Below, in pieces: positions 8,513 through 17,029 of a stretch of 64,000 bases of DNA. The stretch is taken from the NCBI GenBank assembly GCA_900316855.1, contig ONEK01000011.1:1-64000 (forward strand), written 5' to 3'. This DNA is from an uncultured Lachnospiraceae bacterium (lineage in GTDB: Bacteria > Bacillota > Clostridia > Lachnospirales > Lachnospiraceae). The position numbers and the translations under genes were made by a program. Below the pieces are notes generated by a model. The model made no database searches, had not been told where the DNA came from, and saw nothing but the letters and a program-made list of their open reading frames with translations. How positions within the stretch are numbered: position 1 is the stretch's first letter; each line of letters begins with the position of its first letter.

Positions 8513-8528
8513 GCCGGAACGTTCCGGC
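8513..8528. promoter_or_regulatory. Perfect 16-bp palindrome in a divergent intergenic region
   Basis: GCCGGAACGTTCCGGC is a perfect palindrome, 43 bases upstream of the start at 8571 and about 105 bases upstream of the divergent start at 8407. A TATGAT hexamer ends at 8507, so the palindrome would sit near a transcription start, as a repressor operator would. The binding protein is unknown. Confidence 0.45.
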
Positions 8529-8570
8529 AGTACGCGGATCATGTACTGCTGCAAAGGGAGGTGTCTGTGT

Positions 8571-9059
8571 ATGGATAAAATTCACGCCTCGATTAACTGG
8601 GATGAATTGCTGAATGCGGACTGGAGCTATGAGGTAACAGACGCGTTCCAGCGCCTGAAGGATGACGAGAAGCATGCCATTGCAAAATACATGCCTTCCG
8701 TCCCTGTTCCGCGCTATATTCAGGATGCCGCGTCCATGCTGACACCGGAGGAGGTTTCCCACCTGAACTTCTACGCCGTTGCCTACCAGAACCGCTTTCT
8801 CGAGCCGGATTTCAAGCAGGACCTATGGGTTCACAGGGATCAGTGCCAGATGCTGTGGAATATGACCCGGAATGAAATCCAGCGGTACATGGATGCCTAT
8901 GTGAAATATATCCTGCAGGCCAAAGCGGAGACCGGCATGGCCATGTCGCGTGAAAAGCGCGAAATCTCCAATCAGATCAACCACATGCTGAGGTCCGACG
9001 ACGAGAAGAAAAAGGCCCAGAAGCTGTCCTACCGGAAGGATAAATTCATTCATATCTGA
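8571..9059 (+). CDS. Uncharacterised protein, paralogue of the product at 7012-7491
   Basis: A 162-residue protein of unknown function. The start at 8571 follows GGGAGGTG at good spacing. It parallels the 7012 gene over its length: YMPSVPVPR, TPEEV, an EPDF motif, ILQAKAETGMAMS, and the C-terminal KDKFIHI. The central part is predicted helical with many aromatic and polar residues, suggesting a small soluble helical protein. The palindrome at 8513-8528 lies in its promoter region. The next gene on the same strand is the HD hydrolase at 9177, 117 bases on, possibly in the same transcript. Confidence 0.72.
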   Translation: MDKIHASINWDELLNADWSYEVTDAFQRLKDDEKHAIAKYMPSVPVPRYIQDAASMLTPEEVSHLNFYAVAYQNRFLEPDFKQDLWVHRDQCQMLWNMTRNEIQRYMDAYVKYILQAKAETGMAMSREKREISNQINHMLRSDDEKKKAQKLSYRKDKFIHI

Positions 9060-9176
9060 TCCGGAAGATATTCCCCCGCGCTGCCCCGGCAGTACAAATC
9101 CGGGACAGCCGCCCGGGAGCATGAGCCGGCCGGCTGCCTTTGGTAAGGAGTCTGCAACAGGAAGAGGAAACAAGAG

Positions 9177-9821
9177 ATGTACGAAATCGGTCAGGTTTTT
9201 CTGCCGGAGCACCTTTTCAGGCAGCTGGATTCTATCTGCAGCCTTTATAATCTCGAACAGACCGCAAGAGCAATGCGCTACGCGCGAAAAAAGCATGAAG
9301 GGCAGTTTCGGAAGGCTCCGCTTTCCATGACCGCGCAGGAAAAGGTCCCCTATATTGTTCATCCGCTGACCATGGCCTGCCACGCCGCCGCCATGGGAAT
9401 CCACGAGGACACCGTGCTGGCAGTCTGTCTGCTGCATGATGTCTGTGAGGACTGCGGTGTCCGGAATGAAGATCTCCCGTTCCCCGATGAGATCCGCCAT
9501 TGCGTAAAGCTCCTTACCCGGACCTGGATTGACGGAGAGTCCCGTCAGAGTGCGTGGGGGCGTTATTACGCGGGAATTGAAAACGATGATGTGGCGTGCC
9601 TCGTAAAGGTCCTCGACCGGTGTAACAACATCTCTCTCATGGCCCTTGCTTTCCCGCCGCAGAAAATGAAGGAATATATGGAAGAAACGGAGGACTGCGT
9701 TCTGCCTCTTCTCGACCGGATCAAACGGGTGGATCCGGTCTGGAGCAGTGCGGCCTTCCTGTTAAAATATCAGATGGTCAGTATGATCGAGAGTATCCGT
9801 GCCCTCCTTGCCACAGACTGA
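9177..9821 (+). CDS. HD-domain hydrolase of the SpoT/MESH1 type
   Basis: A 214-residue soluble protein carrying the metal-dependent HD fold found in ppGpp hydrolases. Visible motifs in order are the AxxxHEGQFRK lead helix, YIVHPL, LLHDVCED (the HD pair followed by the ED typical of SpoT) and VKVLDRCNNI. There is no synthetase domain, so if it acts on alarmones it would only degrade them. The length matches small alarmone hydrolases. The start at 9177 follows a GGAAGAGG purine run. The substrate could also be another nucleotide. It follows the 8571 gene and converges with the GGDEF-EAL gene, only four bases apart. Confidence 0.75.
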   Translation: MYEIGQVFLPEHLFRQLDSICSLYNLEQTARAMRYARKKHEGQFRKAPLSMTAQEKVPYIVHPLTMACHAAAMGIHEDTVLAVCLLHDVCEDCGVRNEDLPFPDEIRHCVKLLTRTWIDGESRQSAWGRYYAGIENDDVACLVKVLDRCNNISLMALAFPPQKMKEYMEETEDCVLPLLDRIKRVDPVWSSAAFLLKYQMVSMIESIRALLATD

Positions 9822-9825
9822 GGCG

Positions 9826-11394
9826 TTATTTCGGACTCACTTCAAAACGGATCGCTTCCCCGGCAGGAACAGGTCTCGAATAGAAATAGCCCTGTACGCA
9901 GTCGCAGCCCATTTCCTTCAGCATCTGGATCTGGTCCGCCTCCTCAATTCCCTCCTGAATCACATATTTTCCCAGATCATGTGCAATCCGGATCAGATCC
10001 GCGACAAACGAGCGCTTGTCCGGTAAGAGGTACGCATCCGCGATGCTCTTGTCAATCTTGATGATATCCACCGGCAGGTAAGACAGATAGCCGAACGAGG
10101 AATATCCTGTCCCGAAATCGTCAATCAGCAGCTTCAGGCCCATCTTGCGGAATCGTCCCAGGAGGTCCAGCACCTCATGGGTATTGTTCATGAACATGCT
10201 CTCGGTAATCTCGATTTCCACAAAAGCCGGATCCACCTGATACCGATTCAGCAGTCCCTGCAGGTAGTCCGCATAGCCGGTGTCGTGCATCTGTCCGGTG
10301 GAGTAGTTGATGGAAACCGGGTACAGAGTCTCTCCCTGCGTCTTCCACTCCGCAATCTGGCAGATGACCTTCTGCGTAATGATGCGCCCTATGACGCCGA
10401 TCCAGCCGGAACGCTCCGCAACCGGAATGAACCGGCCCGGAGAGATAGTGGAATCCTTCATACGCACGAGCGCTTCAAACCCGCACAGTCTGCCGGTATG
10501 AAGGTCAACCTGCGGCTGATAAACCATGTAGAAGCCGTCATTCTGTACAGCGTCCACAATCCGGTTGCGCAGGGAATTCTGCTCCTCCACGCTGCCGCGC
10601 ATCGCGTCATCGAACCAGAAGTGCGTATTCTTGCCCGAGACCTTGGCCTGATTCATGGCAAGGTCGGCGTCAATGATCTTCTGCGCGAAGCGCTCCTCCT
10701 TCCTGCCATTGACGAAGCCGAAGCTGACCGTGGGAAGAACCCTGTCGCTGCCGATCGTCACAGGCTCCCGGAAGACATCAAACAGCGCCTGCTGCTCCCT
10801 GCAGCCCTCATCGAGTCCATGCTCCGGCTGAAGGACCAGGAATTCATCCCCTCCATACCGCGCACAGAACCAGCCGTATTCCTTCGCCTTCTCAAGAAGC
10901 CGCTGGGAAATTATAACGAGAACCCTGTCGCCGTTGGCATGGCCGTAAACCTCGTTGATTTCCTTGAAATTGTCAATGTCCGCCATGCAGATGCAATAGC
11001 CTTTTCCGGATTCCACAGCCCTGCTTCCGAGCGGGATCGCGCTCTGCCGGTTGATGAGACTTGTCAGGGCGTCATGCTCCACCGTATATCGCAGGATCGT
11101 CTCCGATTCCTGCAGCTGTTCCGTCGTTTCCTTGAGTTTTTCCGCGATTGCCTTCTGCTTCCGGTAGCTGCGGTACGCCAGGCACAGCAGCATGCACAAT
11201 GCCGCAATAATGACCAGGGCAGGAATCAGGACGCTCTCTGCTTCGATGGCCGCTCTGGTGCCGGCATGGTCAGTTTCAGGGCGGGGTGCAAAAAGCGCTG
11301 CTGCAGCAAGACTGCCGACCGCCATCAGGATGACACAGACACTCAATATCGCCGCTATCACAGCTGCTGTCAGTTTTACAGGGTGTTTTCTCAT
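9826..11394 (-). CDS. Membrane GGDEF-EAL cyclic di-GMP protein
   Basis: A 522-residue protein that could both make and break cyclic di-GMP. Two membrane helices (about 8-36 and 55-75) flank a short external loop, then a coiled coil leads into GGDEF. The active-site GGDEF (181-185) is intact. The EAL domain begins near 285 with EAL at 307-309 and retains INYS, EITES, IDDFGTGYSS, KIDKS, an EGIEE (usual EGVET) and QGYFYSRP, so phosphodiesterase activity is plausible. It lies seven bases after the epimerase gene stop and is probably co-transcribed; its ribosome-binding site is weak. Which activity dominates cannot be told from sequence. Confidence 0.9.
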   Translation of the reverse strand: MRKHPVKLTAAVIAAILSVCVILMAVGSLAAAALFAPRPETDHAGTRAAIEAESVLIPALVIIAALCMLLCLAYRSYRKQKAIAEKLKETTEQLQESETILRYTVEHDALTSLINRQSAIPLGSRAVESGKGYCICMADIDNFKEINEVYGHANGDRVLVIISQRLLEKAKEYGWFCARYGGDEFLVLQPEHGLDEGCREQQALFDVFREPVTIGSDRVLPTVSFGFVNGRKEERFAQKIIDADLAMNQAKVSGKNTHFWFDDAMRGSVEEQNSLRNRIVDAVQNDGFYMVYQPQVDLHTGRLCGFEALVRMKDSTISPGRFIPVAERSGWIGVIGRIITQKVICQIAEWKTQGETLYPVSINYSTGQMHDTGYADYLQGLLNRYQVDPAFVEIEITESMFMNNTHEVLDLLGRFRKMGLKLLIDDFGTGYSSFGYLSYLPVDIIKIDKSIADAYLLPDKRSFVADLIRIAHDLGKYVIQEGIEEADQIQMLKEMGCDCVQGYFYSRPVPAGEAIRFEVSPK

Positions 11395-11400
11395 GATGCG

Positions 11401-12273
11401 TTACTGAAGTCCGATTGACCAGACATTGGCATAATACCCATCCACATCCAGACGTCCCAGATCCGAACGGGCTGCAAAATCCTCCACGATTCCATCCCTG
11501 GCAGGAAGGTTCATCCAGGGCTCAATCGCAACATAGGGAGCATTTGTTTTCACCGCGTGCCAGATGCCAAGGTAAGGCATACCGGGATAGCTGAGCGTGA
11601 CAGACCGGCTGCCCCTGTCGCTCCGCAGGGTAACCATGTCGGACATATTGGCAAGCACAATCGCATCCTGGTCGAAGAGGTCATGATGAAGGCGGATCCG
11701 TCTCCCGTCCTCCAGCGGATATTCTCTGCGATCGCCGGTGACGAGCACCCGGTCTGACATCCCGATCCTGTCAGGCCTGCATCGGTCGGCAAATTCCAGG
11801 TAATAATCCTCAAAGGCCAGTCCCGGCTCGAGCGGCACCCGGAAGCCGGGATGTCCTCCGAGACCGAAATACATGATTTCATCGGAATGATTCTGTACCT
11901 CATACGCAATGTCAAGGCTGCTGCCATACAGGGTATAGGTTACCTGGAAATCAAACGAAAAGGGATATTGTTCCCTGGTCTCGTCCGTATCGGAAATTCC
12001 GAGCGTCAGGGAATCCGTCTTCTGCTCCACCAGGGAGAAGATCTGCCGTTTTGCAAAACCGTGAATCGGCATCCGGTATGGTTTCCCGTGTACAGTGTAC
12101 TGCTCATCACATAATCTCCCCGCAAAGGGGAACAGAACCGGTGCATGTTCCTTCCAGTATGCCGGGTCGCCGCTCCAAAGATAATCCACGTCATCCTTTT
12201 TCAGGGAAATCAGCTCCGCACCGGCATCACAGATGACCGCCTGTATTGTTTCGTTCTCGATGGTGTACTCCAT
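11401..12273 (-). CDS. Aldose 1-epimerase family protein (LacX/GalM-like)
   Basis: A 290-residue soluble enzyme of the galactose mutarotase superfamily, which interconverts alpha and beta anomers of sugars. LacX-type landmarks are visible: MPIHGFAKRQ near residue 70 (first catalytic histidine), GLGGHPGF near 140 (second histidine) and the AIEPWMNLP motif near 255 carrying the catalytic glutamate. The start at 12273 follows GGCAGGAA. It reads away from the divergent fucO promoter region and fits with the surrounding sugar genes. The specific sugar is unknown; LacX-like members are often of uncertain substrate. Confidence 0.85.
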   Translation of the reverse strand: MEYTIENETIQAVICDAGAELISLKKDDVDYLWSGDPAYWKEHAPVLFPFAGRLCDEQYTVHGKPYRMPIHGFAKRQIFSLVEQKTDSLTLGISDTDETREQYPFSFDFQVTYTLYGSSLDIAYEVQNHSDEIMYFGLGGHPGFRVPLEPGLAFEDYYLEFADRCRPDRIGMSDRVLVTGDRREYPLEDGRRIRLHHDLFDQDAIVLANMSDMVTLRSDRGSRSVTLSYPGMPYLGIWHAVKTNAPYVAIEPWMNLPARDGIVEDFAARSDLGRLDVDGYYANVWSIGLQ

Positions 12274-12383
12274 GGAAGATTCCTGCCCTTCTCAGATTAA
12301 TTTCCGATCTGCTGTTCCGGTTTTAATTTAGCATTATGCAGTATTTTTCTCAATGGACAGGGATTTTTTTGTCCTCTTTTATT

Positions 12384-12399
12384 AAGTTTCTATGAACTT
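12384..12399. promoter_or_regulatory. Inverted repeat upstream of the fucO promoter
   Basis: AAGTT-TCTATG-AACTT is a short inverted repeat just upstream of the promoter at 12412-12440 and within the divergent region with the epimerase gene. It could be an activator or repressor site; the arms are short and the assignment is tentative. Confidence 0.3.
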
Positions 12400-12411
12400 T
12401 ATGATTTAATG

Positions 12412-12440
12412 TTGTGCATTTTTTGCAAAAGTCCTACAAT
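12412..12440 (+). promoter_or_regulatory. Sigma-A type promoter for the fucO-like gene
   Basis: TTGTGC at 12412-12417 and TACAAT at 12435-12440 are separated by 17 bases, leaving a leader of about 70 bases before the start at 12518. The -35 overlaps a TGTGCATTTTTTGCA element resembling one near 29363. Confidence 0.6.
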
Positions 12441-12517
12441 GAAATTTGTGGATCGGGCAATATGTCCGAACAAATTCAATACAGATCGCCGCAGAGCGAA
12501 TCACAGGAGGTTACAAA

Positions 12518-13666
12518 ATGGCAAATCGTTTTATTCTGAATGGGGCTTCTTACCACGGTCACGGTGCAATCGGAGTCATTCCGGATCTTGTAAAGAAGAA
12601 CGGGTGGAAGAAGGTGTTCGTTACCTCTGATCCGGATCTTGTCAAGTTCGGCGTTACTGCAAAGGTAACGGACCTGCTGGATCAGGCAGGCATCGCTTAC
12701 ACCGTATATTCCGGAATCAAGCCCAATCCGACCATTCAGAACGTTCAGGACGGCGTCAAGGCATTCCGCGAGGCTGACGCTGATTCCATCATCGCCATCG
12801 GCGGCGGCTCCTCCATGGATACCGCCAAAGCCATCGGTATCATCATCAATAACCCGGAGCACGAGGACGTACGTTCGCTTGAGGGCGAGGTTCCGATGAA
12901 GAAGCACGCGGTTCCTACCATTGCGGTTCCCACGACTGCCGGCACTGCTGCCGAGGTTACCATCAATTACGTCATCACCGATGTGGAGAAGGAGAGGAAG
13001 TTCGTCTGCGTTGGTCCCGATGATATCCCCGAGACTGCCGTAATCGATCCGGATATGATGTCCTCCATGCCGAAGGGCCTGACCGCCGCAACCGGAATGG
13101 ATGCCCTGACGCACGCAATCGAGGGCTATACGACAAAGGGTGCCTGGGAACTGTCCGATATGTTCCATCTCGAGGCAATCCGTCTGATTTCGAAGAATCT
13201 GCGCGGAGCAGTTGCCAACACGCCTGAAGGACGTGAGGGTATGGCTCTGGGCCAGTATGTCGCAGGTATGGGCTTCTCCAACGTAGGCCTTGGTATTGAT
13301 CACGCTATGGCTCACACACTGTCCGCTCATTACGATATGCCTCACGGTGTTGCATGCGCAATGCTGCTGCCGATCTCCATGGAGTTCAACCGTGATTATG
13401 TCGGTGACCGTCTGCGCGAGGTAGGACGCGCCATGGGCGTTGAGGGAATCGACAGCATGAGTGCCGAGGAAGCCAAGGATGCAGCTATCGCTGCGGTAAC
13501 GAAGCTCGGCGAGGATGTCGGAATCCCGAAGACGACCGACAAGATCAGGGAAGAGGATCTCGACCAGATCGCTTCCGATGCACTCAAGGATGCCTGCTAC
13601 CCCGGCAATCCCCGTGAGGCTACGAAGGAGCAGGTAATCGAGCTCTTCCGTAAGATCATGGCTTAA
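12518..13666 (+). CDS. fucO: Iron-dependent alcohol dehydrogenase, lactaldehyde reductase type
   Basis: A 382-residue group III alcohol dehydrogenase. FucO reduces L-lactaldehyde to 1,2-propanediol with NADH during anaerobic fucose or rhamnose use. The N-terminus (MANRFILNGASYHGHGA) resembles FucO closely. The nucleotide-binding segment is AIGGGSSMDTAKA. Metal ligands are visible in GMDALTHAIEGY and in the HAMAH and MPHGVA stretch. The start at 12518 is fixed by AGGAGG eight bases upstream; an earlier ATG at 12446 is not supported. It is monocistronic, with its own promoter and a strong downstream hairpin. Other fucose genes are absent here, so 1,2-diol or another alcohol substrate remains possible. 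Confidence 0.88.
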   Translation: MANRFILNGASYHGHGAIGVIPDLVKKNGWKKVFVTSDPDLVKFGVTAKVTDLLDQAGIAYTVYSGIKPNPTIQNVQDGVKAFREADADSIIAIGGGSSMDTAKAIGIIINNPEHEDVRSLEGEVPMKKHAVPTIAVPTTAGTAAEVTINYVITDVEKERKFVCVGPDDIPETAVIDPDMMSSMPKGLTAATGMDALTHAIEGYTTKGAWELSDMFHLEAIRLISKNLRGAVANTPEGREGMALGQYVAGMGFSNVGLGIDHAMAHTLSAHYDMPHGVACAMLLPISMEFNRDYVGDRLREVGRAMGVEGIDSMSAEEAKDAAIAAVTKLGEDVGIPKTTDKIREEDLDQIASDALKDACYPGNPREATKEQVIELFRKIMA

Positions 13667-13677
13667 TTACAAGTGAG

Positions 13678-13711
13678 CCGGACCGCCCCCTTTCGAAAGA
13701 GGGCGGTCCGG
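13678..13711. terminator. Strong palindromic hairpin after fucO
   Basis: CCGGACCGCCC pairs with GGGCGGTCCGG with an inner CTTT/AAAG extension and a tight loop. It begins 12 bases after the fucO stop and probably ends transcription, although it lacks a clean T run. Confidence 0.7.
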
Positions 13712-13737
13712 CATCCTCTGAAATTTCGGCAATCCAG

Positions 13738-13790
13738 AAACTCCCGTCAGGAACCGCTGCCGCAGGGCAGCCGGTCACCGGCGGGAGTTT
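13738..13790. terminator. Large stem-loop between convergent genes
   Basis: AAACTCCCG (13738-13746) pairs with CGGGAGTTT (13782-13790). An inner GCTGCC/GGCAGC hairpin lies in the loop, and a short TTTTAA follows on the plus strand. It lies between the fucO hairpin and the stop of the GH13 gene at 13859, so it could serve either direction. Confidence 0.5.
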
Positions 13791-13858
13791 TAAGTCTTAG
13801 GTTTTCCCCGGAATCAGGGAGAACTTCTGATAGAAGGGGCAGACCGGACCAGAATGTT

Positions 13859-15217
13859 TTATCCCGGAATTTCCAGGATCACGGCTTCTCCGGTGACCGC
13901 CATTTCTCCCATATTGATTTCGACCGGGGAGCCGTCAATCAGATTCGTATAAATGCCGTTCGGAACAGGCTTCCCTTCGATCCGGTCCATGCTCAGCACG
14001 GACGATTCCCCGCGCAGGGAAAACACACCCAGCATCCGGTGCAGCCCCGATCCATCCTCCGCTCCCTCTACCGGGCTATATCGTTTCGGAGTGTGGACAG
14101 CGGCACACACGTCATGCGCAAGTGCGGTGACCCGATACGTACTGTCCGTGAACTCCGGGCGGTGACGGATGTCCGAAAGCCTTCTCATCAGTACAGAGAT
14201 ATCTGTTCCCTCCCAGCTCACCGTGTCCCTGTCAAAAAGAGAGGGCGTATGTGCGGCAGAGCGCTCCTGCCCCGCGTAAACAAGCGTCGTTCCCTTCTGG
14301 AAGTAGCAGAATGCTGTCCAGTTGCGGCGGGCGCGTTCATCCGGAAGGAGAAAAGCCGCCCGCAGACGGTCATGGTTCTCAAGGAATCTTGCTTTGCCAT
14401 AATTGTCAGGATACATTCCCTCCTGCCGGTTCACAGCAGCGGCATAGTCGGCAAGCGGAACCTTCCCTGTCAGGACTCCGTTCATGAGCCCGTAAATATC
14501 GTAGTCATAGCACAGATCAAATGCCTGGTAGAGCTCCGCATCTGACGAACAGGCAATGCCTCGTGACCGGTTGCAGACCACGAATTCCGGTTCAACCGAT
14601 TCTGCCAGCCAGATCGCACCCGGACGGACCTGTTCGATTTTCTCCCTCGCTTCCAGCCAGAACGGGAGAGGAACCATCGCCGCCACGTCGCAGCGGAATC
14701 CGTCCACAAAGCGGGCCCACATCTGCAGGGTTTCGATCTGGTAGTCCCACAGACCTCTCCAGTCGCGGTTTGTCTCAGGGCTGTAGTCGAGGTCTATAAC
14801 GTCCCACCAGTCGCCGGTCTTGTTGCCGAAGGATCCGTCCGCCTTGTGGAAAAACCATTCCGGGTGGGCAGAGGCAAGCACAGAATCGGGAGAGGTGTGA
14901 TTATATACCACATCGATGATGACCTTCATTCCATGCTCATGAATGGCATGACACAGACGAATGAAATCCTCCATGTGGCCATATTCCGGATTCACTGCGC
15001 GGTAATCCCGGATCGCATAGGGCGATCCCAGGCTTCCCTTCCTGTGTTTCTCCCCAACCGGGTGGATCGGCATCAGCCAGATGATATCGGTTCCCAGCTC
15101 CCTGATCCGGTCAAGATCCTCCTCCACCTTCCGAAATGTGCCCTCCTGTGAATAATTGCGGACGAAAACGGAATAAATCACCTGATTGCGCAGGGACTTC
15201 GAAGTATCAGCTGCCAT
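13859..15217 (-). CDS. GH13 alpha-amylase family glycosidase
   Basis: A 452-residue cytoplasmic alpha-glucan-active enzyme. The four GH13 conserved regions are visible: DVVYNHTS (region I), DGFRCDVAA (region II, with the nucleophile aspartate), WLAES (region III, acid/base glutamate) and FLENHD (region IV). The compact catalytic barrel is followed by a short C-terminal beta domain. No signal peptide is seen, so it probably acts on imported maltodextrin-like oligosaccharides. The start at 15217 has AAGGAAG nine bases upstream. It is close in type to small cyclomaltodextrinase or oligo-glucosidase members, but subfamily cannot be settled by eye. Confidence 0.87.
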   Translation of the reverse strand: MAADTSKSLRNQVIYSVFVRNYSQEGTFRKVEEDLDRIRELGTDIIWLMPIHPVGEKHRKGSLGSPYAIRDYRAVNPEYGHMEDFIRLCHAIHEHGMKVIIDVVYNHTSPDSVLASAHPEWFFHKADGSFGNKTGDWWDVIDLDYSPETNRDWRGLWDYQIETLQMWARFVDGFRCDVAAMVPLPFWLEAREKIEQVRPGAIWLAESVEPEFVVCNRSRGIACSSDAELYQAFDLCYDYDIYGLMNGVLTGKVPLADYAAAVNRQEGMYPDNYGKARFLENHDRLRAAFLLPDERARRNWTAFCYFQKGTTLVYAGQERSAAHTPSLFDRDTVSWEGTDISVLMRRLSDIRHRPEFTDSTYRVTALAHDVCAAVHTPKRYSPVEGAEDGSGLHRMLGVFSLRGESSVLSMDRIEGKPVPNGIYTNLIDGSPVEINMGEMAVTGEAVILEIPG

Positions 15218-15262
15218 ATTTTTATGCTTCCTTTCTTTTTTCTTCCGTCGGAAGGTTAAGGT

Positions 15263-15601
15263 TCAGGATTCCCGGAACCCGTAATTTTCCGACTGCGGCC
15301 AGTCCTGCCGGTGCTGCTCCCAGTACTGATTCAGGAAATCTGCAATTTTCAGGAAGGCTTCCTCTGTAAAATCAAACTCCGTATGATGAATCTGGTCCGC
15401 CGGGGTCTTGTTGTAGGCCAATGGTTCCTTCCAGATGGAAACCACCAGCTTTCCGTTCTTTCGCTCTTCCGGGGGATCATAACGGACATTCTTCAGCGGC
15501 TCCCGTGCAATCCGATAGCGCATTCCCCTGTAGCTTCCGTAATAGGCTTCGCCGTATTCATAATGTGTGAAGGGAAACAGATCATGCTGAAGGATCGGCA
15601 T
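15263..15601 (-). CDS. Small conserved-looking protein of unknown function
   Basis: A 112-residue soluble protein that I cannot assign. It is rich in aromatic and charged residues, with a tyrosine-rich N-terminal part (YEYGEAYYGSYRGMRYR), a strand-like LVVSIWKEPLAY segment and a C-terminal helix. The start at 15601 follows GGAG with eight-base spacing and lies just after the HD gene stop, so it is the last gene of the block HPr-like, CmpB-type, HD, this gene. No membrane span or export signal. Confidence 0.65.
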   Translation of the reverse strand: MPILQHDLFPFTHYEYGEAYYGSYRGMRYRIAREPLKNVRYDPPEERKNGKLVVSIWKEPLAYNKTPADQIHHTEFDFTEEAFLKIADFLNQYWEQHRQDWPQSENYGFRES

Positions 15602-15604
15602 TTA

Positions 15605-16144
15605 TCAGACTCCTTTGTGCAGCACCGTTTCCGGTGTCATCCGGCGTTTAGTCAGGGTCTCGCGCGTGCTGCAGATCTTGTCCGCAAGCGTGATGATCCA
15701 TGCCTCTTTCGACGACGGCATATGGAACAGGGTAAGCGGCCACATATGGGTTTCGATACAGCCGCGTTCCCGCTTCGTCAGATGGAAATCACGGTCCGCG
15801 TTGCCCGCCGCAATGCCAGGATGATGATACCCGTGCAGGTGATCACCCCGTGTATGCCAGTCGTACAGGAAATAATCGTGCAGGAAGGCAGCCCGCAGCA
15901 GTTCCCCGACATGCGCGTGCAGATGAAGCCGCAGATTCAGTTCATAGGAGGTTCTGGCCACCGCAAGGCAGTGGTCATAGGTTGTTACCCGCCCATGCTG
16001 AATATACTGCCGCATACGGAGAACCCTCGGGTCACCCGCAAGCGGCGCCATCAGATGATTAAATTCTTCCTGCTCCTCAACCGTCATCATGAAATGTCCG
16101 TTTCCGCAGTCATCCGGCTCGTAAACGCGAGCCTGCAGTTTCAT
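15605..16144 (-). CDS. HD-domain phosphohydrolase-like protein
   Basis: A 179-residue soluble protein with an HD metal-binding fold: an early histidine in TTYDHCLAVA, the HD pair in AAFLHDYFLYDWH, downstream histidines in HHPG and in CIETHMWPL, and an ADKICS aspartate near the end. Such proteins hydrolyse phosphate esters of nucleotides, but the substrate is unknown. Its ATG overlaps the stop of the membrane protein gene upstream (ATGA), implying coupled translation. Confidence 0.75.
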   Translation of the reverse strand: MKLQARVYEPDDCGNGHFMMTVEEQEEFNHLMAPLAGDPRVLRMRQYIQHGRVTTYDHCLAVARTSYELNLRLHLHAHVGELLRAAFLHDYFLYDWHTRGDHLHGYHHPGIAAGNADRDFHLTKRERGCIETHMWPLTLFHMPSSKEAWIITLADKICSTRETLTKRRMTPETVLHKGV

Positions 16145-17028
16145 CCCCTGCGGTTAACCTCGCGGTCCTCGGGTGTTATGAGCTTCCGGCCGATTCCCTT
16201 CATGTAATCGCGGAATTTGCCCGCCATCACCCTTGTTCCCTCGCTGCGGAAGCCGCGGATCGTGGACAGGTGATAGCGTTCCCGGTAGGTCAGCTCCTCC
16301 GCGTAGACCTTCATCTTGGCCTGCAGTTCCATCTCAGCAAGATTTGCCTGAACCCTGGCGCTGTCAATGCCCTGCCTTGCTGCCTGTCCTACCGCCGCCG
16401 GTCCCTCCTTCAGAAGCTGGACACCGGCTTTCGTCCGGTCAACGCCGGCCTGCATCTTCTCATTAAAGCTCTGCTGTGCCTTTTCCATACGTGAGACCAG
16501 CTTGATCAGGGTATCGACCGTGATGGCCAGATCCGCGCCCATGAGAAAAACAAAAGCCAGCGATAGAATTTCATTGCGGACCGGATGCCCCTCCAGATGG
16601 AGCGTGTTCAGCCACGGCAGGATGTACCGGACAATGACAACCCCGGCCACGCCGAAGCCCAGCGTCGCGGGCAGGCAGATCCGTCCCTGGATATTCAGCG
16701 GAATATTGCTGTAATCCCACCAGACCGCATGGAAAAATTTTTCCAGGACCCAGGACGTTGCGAATTCCAGTACCGCACTGCCCGCACAGCTGATGAGGAA
16801 CACCTGGTACAGGGGCGTGTCTGCCGAAAACGTCGGCAGTAAGCCGAAAATCACCACCGCCGCAACGGCTCCCGCCCCGTAAATCGGGCAGATGGGGCCG
16901 AAGAGGAATCCCCGGTTCTGCCACCTGCCGGTACGAAACGTGCAGTAGGTGCATTCATAAACCCAGCCGACAAATGAGAAAGCGAAAAACTCGACAACAT
17001 ACTGGGCAATCAGTCCCGCCGTCTGCAT
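16141..17028 (-). CDS. CmpB-type (PF06541) putative ABC-transporter type IV membrane protein
   Basis: A 295-residue protein with an N-terminal half of about five to six membrane helices and a cytoplasmic C-terminal half with long helices. The family signature is visible as FVGWVYECTYCTFRTGRW, then NRGFLFGPICPIYGAGA, followed by WVLEKFFHAVWWDYS. The C-terminal part (about 185-295) is rich in Glu, Lys and Gln and probably forms a coiled coil. The start at 17028 has GAGGAGC upstream and lies one base past the HPr-like stop. The family is named from a weak transporter resemblance; its molecular role is not established. Confidence 0.82.
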   Translation of the reverse strand: MQTAGLIAQYVVEFFAFSFVGWVYECTYCTFRTGRWQNRGFLFGPICPIYGAGAVAAVVIFGLLPTFSADTPLYQVFLISCAGSAVLEFATSWVLEKFFHAVWWDYSNIPLNIQGRICLPATLGFGVAGVVIVRYILPWLNTLHLEGHPVRNEILSLAFVFLMGADLAITVDTLIKLVSRMEKAQQSFNEKMQAGVDRTKAGVQLLKEGPAAVGQAARQGIDSARVQANLAEMELQAKMKVYAEELTYRERYHLSTIRGFRSEGTRVMAGKFRDYMKGIGRKLITPEDREVNRRG

Positions 17029-17029
17029 A

